Source: an uncultured Pelagibacteraceae bacterium
GTDB lineage: Bacteria; Pseudomonadota; Alphaproteobacteria; Pelagibacterales; Pelagibacteraceae
DNA: 50,735 nt
Assembly: GCA_902570785.1 (NCBI GenBank)
Contig: CACFZK010000008.1
Span: forward strand, 1-50,735
Reading direction: 5' to 3'
The position numbers were made by a program, and so were the translations under genes. This document shows positions 45,978 through 50,735 of this stretch, in pieces. Below the pieces are notes generated by a model. That model had not been told where the DNA came from. It saw nothing but the letters and a program-made list of their open reading frames with translations, and did not search any database. The first letter of the stretch is position 1; the number at the start of each line of letters is the position of its first letter.

Positions 45978-47206
45978 CTTTAAAATTTTTTCCTAATAAA
46001 ACAGCTTTAGTTACTCTTATTGCCGCTTGTTTTGTTGTCAACGTTACAATGGGGGTGAGACAAACCTTCGGATTATTTTCTGGCGACTTTGAAATTGATT
46101 GCGGAATTTCCAACACAGAATTTGGTCTTGCTATTGCTTTACATGCTTTAATATGGGGAATTGTTACACCCATTTTTGGAAGATTTGCAGACAAGCATGG
46201 TGGAAGTAAAATGGTTATATTTACTCTAATTATTTATGGAGTTGGTGTTTTAGCTTTGGGTAATAACTTTAATACCGGTACTTGGTTTCAAATAAATCTT
46301 GGTCTTCTAGTTGGTATAGGTTTAGGGGGGGCAGCAGGAACAATTTTAGCTCCAGTAGTAACAAAACATTTTCCAAATCAAAGTAGAGGTAAAGCCGCTG
46401 GTTATGTAACTGCTTTCGGAGGATTAGGAATGTTTATTTTTCCTATTCTTACAAAATATTTGATGGTTGAGGTAGGTTGGCAAAGCACTTTTACAGTTTT
46501 TGCTATAATTTTATTTATAATGTGCATCCCTGGATTATTTTTAAAAAAACCTGAGGGCCAAACAGAAGATGCTACTTTAAAAAAGGAGCCTGAAAAAAGT
46601 GATAGTGTTATAAAAGTTTTAAAAGAATCTTTTGCACACAAGGGTTTTAGATTGTTAGTCTTAGGTTTTTTTGTTTGCGGATTTCAAATTACGTTAGTTG
46701 CTACTCATGTTCCAAGATATGTTCAGGATAGGGGACTTGATGACTGGACAGGTTTTGCAATTTTATCCTTAATAGGCTTGTTTAACATAATCGGTGTTTT
46801 GATCATGGGTTATTTGAGCGATAAGTATAGTAAAAAAATGCTATTAGCTGGACTATATTTTTTTAGGGCAATATCAATAATGTTATTTATATTTTTACCC
46901 CCATCAAATATTTCTGCTATAGCTTTTGGAATAACTTTTGGCCTTTTGTGGTTAGCAACAGTGCCTGCAACAAATGGTATTGTTGCTCAAGTATTTGGGG
47001 CAAAAAATTTATCAATGTTATTTGGTATAGTTTTCTTAAATCATCAAATCGGATCTTTTTTAGGCGCCTATTTAGGGGGGATGTTTTATGACATGTTTGG
47101 TAATTATGACTACGCATGGTATTTAGCTATTATTTTATCTTTTGTTGCAACTTTGCTTCACCTTCCAATTGATGAGAAACCAATAAGAAAAGAAGCAACA
47201 ATCTAA
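45974..47206 (+). CDS. MFS transporter
   Basis: 410 aa with 12 predicted helices. The conserved MFS motif A appears after TM2 as GRFADKHGG and again in the second half as GYLSDKYSKK. Resembles the oxalate/formate-antiporter and monocarboxylate-type branch (VTMGVRQTFGLFSGDF). It overlaps metC by 4 bases, so the substrate may be an organosulfur compound or keto acid, but that is inference from position only. Confidence 0.88.
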   Translation: MTLKFFPNKTALVTLIAACFVVNVTMGVRQTFGLFSGDFEIDCGISNTEFGLAIALHALIWGIVTPIFGRFADKHGGSKMVIFTLIIYGVGVLALGNNFNTGTWFQINLGLLVGIGLGGAAGTILAPVVTKHFPNQSRGKAAGYVTAFGGLGMFIFPILTKYLMVEVGWQSTFTVFAIILFIMCIPGLFLKKPEGQTEDATLKKEPEKSDSVIKVLKESFAHKGFRLLVLGFFVCGFQITLVATHVPRYVQDRGLDDWTGFAILSLIGLFNIIGVLIMGYLSDKYSKKMLLAGLYFFRAISIMLFIFLPPSNISAIAFGITFGLLWLATVPATNGIVAQVFGAKNLSMLFGIVFLNHQIGSFLGAYLGGMFYDMFGNYDYAWYLAIILSFVATLLHLPIDEKPIRKEATI

Positions 47207-47263
47207 AGTTGTGGATTACTTTTTTAATTGTTAAATTTAAAATTTTAATTACAGTAAAGACTC

Positions 47264-47270
47264 AGGAGGA
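47264..47270 (+). promoter_or_regulatory. Strong Shine-Dalgarno before the CADD gene
   Basis: AGGAGGA lies 5 bases before the ATG at 47276, stronger than nearly all other sites in this window. It fixes the start codon and suggests high translation, which would fit a single-turnover enzyme. Confidence 0.7.
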
Positions 47271-47275
47271 AAATT

Positions 47276-47941
47276 ATGTTTTCAAAACAATTAAATAAAA
47301 AGCTAGACAAGTATCACCTATTAAATCATCCATTTTATAAATCATGGAATGATGGAAAGCTAACAAGAGAAATTATAAAGGATTATGCTGAACAGTATTA
47401 TCAACATGTGAAAGCTTTTCCAAGATATATAAGCGCAACACATTCGATTTGCGAAGATATTGAAAAAAGAAAAATCTTATTAGAAAATTTGCAAGATGAG
47501 GAAAACCCAAATGGGGATCATCCAAAGTTATGGAAAAACTTTGCAATAAGTGTCGGTGCAGATAAAAATAAAATAGAAAAAGCAAAACAAGAGTCTTTTA
47601 CTAAAAGAATGATAGATAATTTCTTTAAACAAGGTAGAAAATCATATGCAGAAGGACTTGCTTCATTGTACACTTATGAAAGACAAATACCTGAAATTGC
47701 AGATACAAAAATAAGAGGTCTAAAAAAATATTATGGTGTGAGCTCGAAAAAAGGTCTTGAGTTTTTTGAGGCACACAAAGCTGCAGATGTTCTTCATAGA
47801 AAAGCATGTGAAAAATTGTTAGACGGTCTTTCTAAGAAAGAGCAAAAGAAAGCTGAAAAAGCAGCTTTATCAACCGCAAAATATCTATGGAATTTTTTAA
47901 GTGGTATGGTTGATAAACACAGTCTTAAGTTGGCTGCTTAA
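47276..47941 (+). CDS. CADD-family heme-oxygenase-like diiron protein, predicted self-sacrificing p-aminobenzoate synthase
   Basis: 221 aa, all-helical TenA/PqqC-like fold. Against Chlamydia CADD recalled from memory, all metal ligands are present at a constant offset of seven: Glu75, His82, Glu135, His167, Asp171, His174 (EAHKAADVLH). The residues CADD consumes for PABA synthesis, Tyr27 and Lys152, correspond to Tyr21 (HPFYKSW) and Lys145 (DTKIRGL). Predicted product: p-aminobenzoate for folate. A plain TenA or PqqC role is less likely: PqqC lacks this ligand set, and the thiaminase active-site pattern is missing. Single gene with a strong ribosome-binding site. Confidence 0.82.
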   Translation: MFSKQLNKKLDKYHLLNHPFYKSWNDGKLTREIIKDYAEQYYQHVKAFPRYISATHSICEDIEKRKILLENLQDEENPNGDHPKLWKNFAISVGADKNKIEKAKQESFTKRMIDNFFKQGRKSYAEGLASLYTYERQIPEIADTKIRGLKKYYGVSSKKGLEFFEAHKAADVLHRKACEKLLDGLSKKEQKKAEKAALSTAKYLWNFLSGMVDKHSLKLAA

Positions 47942-47982
47942 TAAATTTGAAAATTAATAAACAATAATATATCAAGCTTCTA

Positions 47983-48360
47983 ATGGACAAGATTAGCTCC
48001 AATAGAAGCTTTGGTATACTTTTTAGCATTCTCTTTGCAATAATAGCCTTTTGGCCAATTATTAATGGAAACCCATTGAGATTATGGTCTATACCAATCT
48101 CAGTTATTTTTTTAGTTTTAGGTTTACTTAACTCAAAACTTTTAAATCCATTAAATATAGTTTGGGTAAAATTTGGTGAGTTACTTGGAAGAATTATTGC
48201 TCCTATAGTAATGGCTATAATATATTTTATAATCGTTACACCAATAGGACTATTCATGCGTTTAATTGGAAAAGATTTATTAAATATAAAATTCTTAAAA
48301 GCAAATACCTATTGGATTAAAAGAGAAAAAAAAATCAGTTCTATGAAAAAGCAATTTTAA
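47983..48360 (+). CDS. SxtJ-like membrane protein
   Basis: 125 aa with three predicted membrane segments (about 10-27, 33-50, 66-93) and a basic C-terminus (NTYWIKREKK). Matches the SxtJ family, named from the saxitoxin cluster, where it lies with a carbamoyltransferase and a small SxtK. Biochemical role unknown; probably a membrane partner for the carbamoyltransferase two genes downstream. Nine bases separate it from the next gene. Confidence 0.83.
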   Translation: MDKISSNRSFGILFSILFAIIAFWPIINGNPLRLWSIPISVIFLVLGLLNSKLLNPLNIVWVKFGELLGRIIAPIVMAIIYFIIVTPIGLFMRLIGKDLLNIKFLKANTYWIKREKKISSMKKQF

Positions 48361-48369
48361 TAAAGAATA

Positions 48370-48522
48370 ATGATTAGTTTTTTAAGAGAATTTTGGGAGT
48401 TTTTAAGAGAAAGAAAAAAATATTGGTTATTTCCAATAATCATTGTTTTAGCTTTCTTTGGTATAATTATTGTTCTTAGCCAAGGATCAGCTGTAGCTCC
48501 ATTTATTTATACAATTTTTTAA
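48370..48522 (+). CDS. SxtK-like DUF5989 small membrane protein
   Basis: 50 aa, short and easy to miss. Begins MISFLREFWEFLRERKKYW, has one membrane helix (about 20-38) and ends GSAVAPFIYTIF, which I recognise as the DUF5989/SxtK pattern. The stop TAA directly abuts the GTG start of the carbamoyltransferase. Function unknown; the tight packing indicates the three proteins act together. Confidence 0.85.
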   Translation: MISFLREFWEFLRERKKYWLFPIIIVLAFFGIIIVLSQGSAVAPFIYTIF

Positions 48523-50364
48523 GTGACAAAAATTTTAGGCATTTCAGCATTTTATCACGATAGCGCAGCAGCGTTAGTTATCAACGGAGAAATTATTTCT
48601 GCGGCACAAGAAGAAAGATTTTCAAGAATTAAACATGATTCTAAATATCCATATAATGCAATTGAATTTGTTTTGAAAAATTCAAATTTAAAACTTAGTG
48701 AGATCGATCATATTGTTTTTTTTGAAAAACCTTTTTTAAAATTTGAAAGATTACTTGAAACATATCTGGCATTTGCACCAAGAGGCTTTAAATCTTTTTC
48801 AATGTCAATGCCAATTTGGTTAAGAGAAAAACTTTTCCAAAAAAAATTCTTGTTTGATCAATTGAAAAGGCATGATCCAAATTTTAATGATATTGAAAAA
48901 ATAAACTTTTCAGAACATCATTATAGTCATGCGGCTAGTGCTTTTTATCCTTCTCCTTTTAAAGATGCAGTTATTATAACTTTAGATGGAGTAGGAGAGT
49001 GGGCCACAACAACGGTAGCAGTTGGAAAAGGCAATAAAATAGATATGTTAAAAGAAATTTATTTTCCTCATTCTATTGGTCTTCTTTATTCTGCCTTTAC
49101 ATACTACCTTGGTTTCAAAGTTAATAGTGGTGAGTATAAAGTTATGGGTTTGGCTCCGTACGGTAAACCAAAATACAAAGATCTTATTATAAAAAGGTTA
49201 CTTGATTTAAAAGATGATGGTTCATTTAGACTCAATATGAAATATTTTAACTATGCAACTGGTTTGACTATGATAAATAACAATTTTTCAAATTTGTTTG
49301 CACAAAAAATAAGAGAGCCAGAAAAAGAATTATTAACACAGTTTCATATGGATATTGCAGCGTCCATTCAAGCTGTTACAGAGGAAATTATTTTAAAATT
49401 AACTAACTCCATAGCTAAAGAAACAAAAATAAAAAACCTGTGTATGGCAGGAGGGGTTGCTTTGAACTGTGTTGCAAATGGTAAAATCTTAAAAAATAAT
49501 ATTTTTGATAATATATGGGTTCAACCTGCGGCTGGGGATGCAGGGGGCTCTTTAGGTGCAGCTCTTGCATTTTGGTATCACGAATTAGGAGAAAAGAGAT
49601 CATTACCTTCATGTCTCGACGATATGAAAGGTTGCTATCTTGGCCCATCTTTCAAAGATGATCACATAGAAAAAACACTAGAATCTCTGGGCGCAAAGTT
49701 TAAAAAATACGATGAAGAAAATTTAATTAATGTTGTTGCTGAAGAATTAAAGAGCGAAAAAACTATTGGCTGGTTCCAAGGAAGAATGGAATTTGGACCA
49801 AGAGCTTTGGGAGCAAGATCTATTATTGCTGATCCAAGGTCTGATAAAATGCAAAAGGAACTAAATTTAAAAGTAAAATTTAGAGAGAGCTTCAGACCTT
49901 TTGCTCCATCAGTTTTAAGAGAGGATCTCACTGATTGGTTTGATATTAAAACAGATAGTCCTTACATGCTGTTGGTTGCAGATATAAATAAAAATATTCA
50001 AATACCCATGAGCGAAACAGATATAAAACTTTTCGGAATAGACAAATTAAATATAAAAAGATCCTCAATTCCGGCTGTAACTCATGTTGATTATACAGCC
50101 AGAATACAAACTGTGCACAAAGAGACAAATCCGAAATATCATAAACTTTTAAAAAAATTTAAAGAAGTTACAGGTTGTCCTATTTTAGTTAATACATCAT
50201 TTAACGTTAGAGGTGAGCCAATTGTTTGCTCTATAGAGGACGCTTTTAAATGTTTTATGGGAACAAATCTTGATATTTTAGTATGTGAAAATTTTATTTT
50301 ATTTAAAAATGATCAAAATAAAAAACTTTTACAAGATTATAAAAATAAGTTTGAAAAGGATTAA
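48523..50364 (+). CDS. Carbamoyltransferase (NodU/CmcH/SxtI family)
   Basis: 613 aa. An N-terminal Kae1-like ASKHA domain (about 1-390) makes carbamoyl-adenylate from carbamoyl phosphate and ATP; metal ligands are in EHHYSHA (His132/His136 region) and GVALNCVANG. The C-terminal domain (about 410-600; WFQGRMEFGPRALGARSI, NTSFNVRGEPIV) transfers the carbamoyl group to a hydroxyl. Starts with GTG right after the SxtK-like stop. Acceptor unknown: surface polysaccharide, lipid head group or small metabolite. Its stop overlaps the convergent M23 gene by 4 bases. Confidence 0.93.
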   Translation: MTKILGISAFYHDSAAALVINGEIISAAQEERFSRIKHDSKYPYNAIEFVLKNSNLKLSEIDHIVFFEKPFLKFERLLETYLAFAPRGFKSFSMSMPIWLREKLFQKKFLFDQLKRHDPNFNDIEKINFSEHHYSHAASAFYPSPFKDAVIITLDGVGEWATTTVAVGKGNKIDMLKEIYFPHSIGLLYSAFTYYLGFKVNSGEYKVMGLAPYGKPKYKDLIIKRLLDLKDDGSFRLNMKYFNYATGLTMINNNFSNLFAQKIREPEKELLTQFHMDIAASIQAVTEEIILKLTNSIAKETKIKNLCMAGGVALNCVANGKILKNNIFDNIWVQPAAGDAGGSLGAALAFWYHELGEKRSLPSCLDDMKGCYLGPSFKDDHIEKTLESLGAKFKKYDEENLINVVAEELKSEKTIGWFQGRMEFGPRALGARSIIADPRSDKMQKELNLKVKFRESFRPFAPSVLREDLTDWFDIKTDSPYMLLVADINKNIQIPMSETDIKLFGIDKLNIKRSSIPAVTHVDYTARIQTVHKETNPKYHKLLKKFKEVTGCPILVNTSFNVRGEPIVCSIEDAFKCFMGTNLDILVCENFILFKNDQNKKLLQDYKNKFEKD

Positions 50365-50735
50365 TTTAAATTTAAAACAGTTGCAGGATCCAGCCTTATT
50401 CCAAACCAATTTAATCTCACGTCTAGATGTGGCCCAGTTGACCTGCCAGTAGATCCAACCGTTCCTATTATCTCACCCTGTTTAACCTCTTGTCCTTTTT
50501 TTACATAAATATCTTTCATATGCATATATAATGTAGAAATTCCATGGCCATGATCAAAAATTAAAGTTCCTCCAGTATAAAATAAATCATTCTCAACCAT
50601 GGTTGCAGTGCCATCTAACATTGCTTTAATTTTTGTTCCCTCTTTAGCTGCAAAGTCTATTCCGTAGTGTGGCCATTTAGGCTTGCCATTAAGAATTCTT
50701 TGACTTCCATAAACCCCGGTTACAATCGCTTTGTC
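50361..50735 (-). CDS. M23/LytM-family peptidase, C-terminal part (truncated by window edge)
   Basis: The last 124 residues of a periplasmic M23 zinc endopeptidase; the gene continues beyond the right edge. Conserved features: HYGIDF (metal His23 and Asp27 of the fragment), LYMHM (His72, catalytic position) and GPHLDVRLNWFGIRLDP. In LytM enzymes the last motif is HxH; here the second His, a zinc ligand, is Asp105. It may be an active variant with an Asp ligand or an inactive EnvC/NlpD-type amidase activator. Expected role: cell-wall remodelling. Confidence 0.88.
   Translation of the reverse strand, partial: DKAIVTGVYGSQRILNGKPKWPHYGIDFAAKEGTKIKAMLDGTATMVENDLFYTGGTLIFDHGHGISTLYMHMKDIYVKKGQEVKQGEIIGTVGSTGRSTGPHLDVRLNWFGIRLDPATVLNLN

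Noticed and set aside
47207-47275. Riboswitch (for example TPP) before the CADD/TenA-like gene
   Set aside because: The gap is 69 bases, A/T-rich, and shows no conserved TPP-riboswitch core; the protein is CADD-like rather than thiaminase TenA.
1-50735. CRISPR arrays, insertion sequences, integrases, tRNA or rRNA genes
   Set aside because: None seen: no regularly spaced repeats, no transposase or integrase motifs, and no tRNA cloverleaf in any gap.

Overview
The window looks like chromosome from a SAR11-clade alphaproteobacterium (Pelagibacterales). The DNA is very A+T-rich (about 30% G+C by eye, not counted). Genes are packed with overlaps or a few bases between them. It carries a SAR11-type proteorhodopsin, and several gene blocks are alphaproteobacterial: purM/purN beside an Hda-like gene, NDUFA12 beside DUF2155, and DksA with the reduced zinc finger. 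No tRNA, rRNA, insertion sequence, prophage, integrase or CRISPR array was seen. No gene-free stretch exceeds 300 bases; the longest is the roughly 208-base leader before proteorhodopsin.

Layout. 1-91: start of an acyl-CoA synthetase leaving the window. 300-3109: blue-type proteorhodopsin, a hairpin terminator, then [2Fe-2S] ferredoxin, ferredoxin-NADP reductase and a glutathione transferase. 3106-3525: DksA (minus) with a good promoter. 3590-5802: two glycosyltransferases. 5907-8443: GFA-family protein, glycerate-kinase-like protein, TolC. 8527-13626: recA, alaS, icd. 13697-15734: psd, pssA, rlmE. 15747-18927: TPR protein, panB and a YfgM/BamB-like pair. 18920-26004 (minus): rpsF-rpsR-rplI-dnaB, an RND exporter, cvpA, purF. 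26098-28652: fabD-fabG-acpP-gmk. 28661-35894 (minus): the outer-membrane biogenesis operon lptF-lptG-lptD-surA-pdxA-ksgA. 36051-37908: pepA, ndk. 37901-39477 (minus): purM-purN. 39476-43010: DUF2066, hda, aspS. 43011-43847 (minus): a stand-alone copy of the C-terminal region of B12-dependent ribonucleotide reductase. 43967-47206: NDUFA12-like, DUF2155, Cys/Met lyase, MFS transporter. 47276-47941: a CADD-family diiron protein. 47983-50364: an SxtJ-SxtK(DUF5989)-carbamoyltransferase cassette. 50361-50735 (minus): a partial M23 peptidase.

Most of this is core housekeeping: light-driven proton pumping and redox carriers, phosphatidylethanolamine synthesis, fatty acid synthesis, LPS export, purine synthesis, replication and translation. 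The parts most worth a second look are the right-hand 3.5 kb (a predicted self-sacrificing p-aminobenzoate synthase next to a three-gene O-carbamoylation cassette with an unknown substrate), the orphan NrdJ C-terminal protein with spaced repeats upstream, the proteorhodopsin-ferredoxin-FNR unit, and the near-zero spacing at all seven convergent gene junctions.
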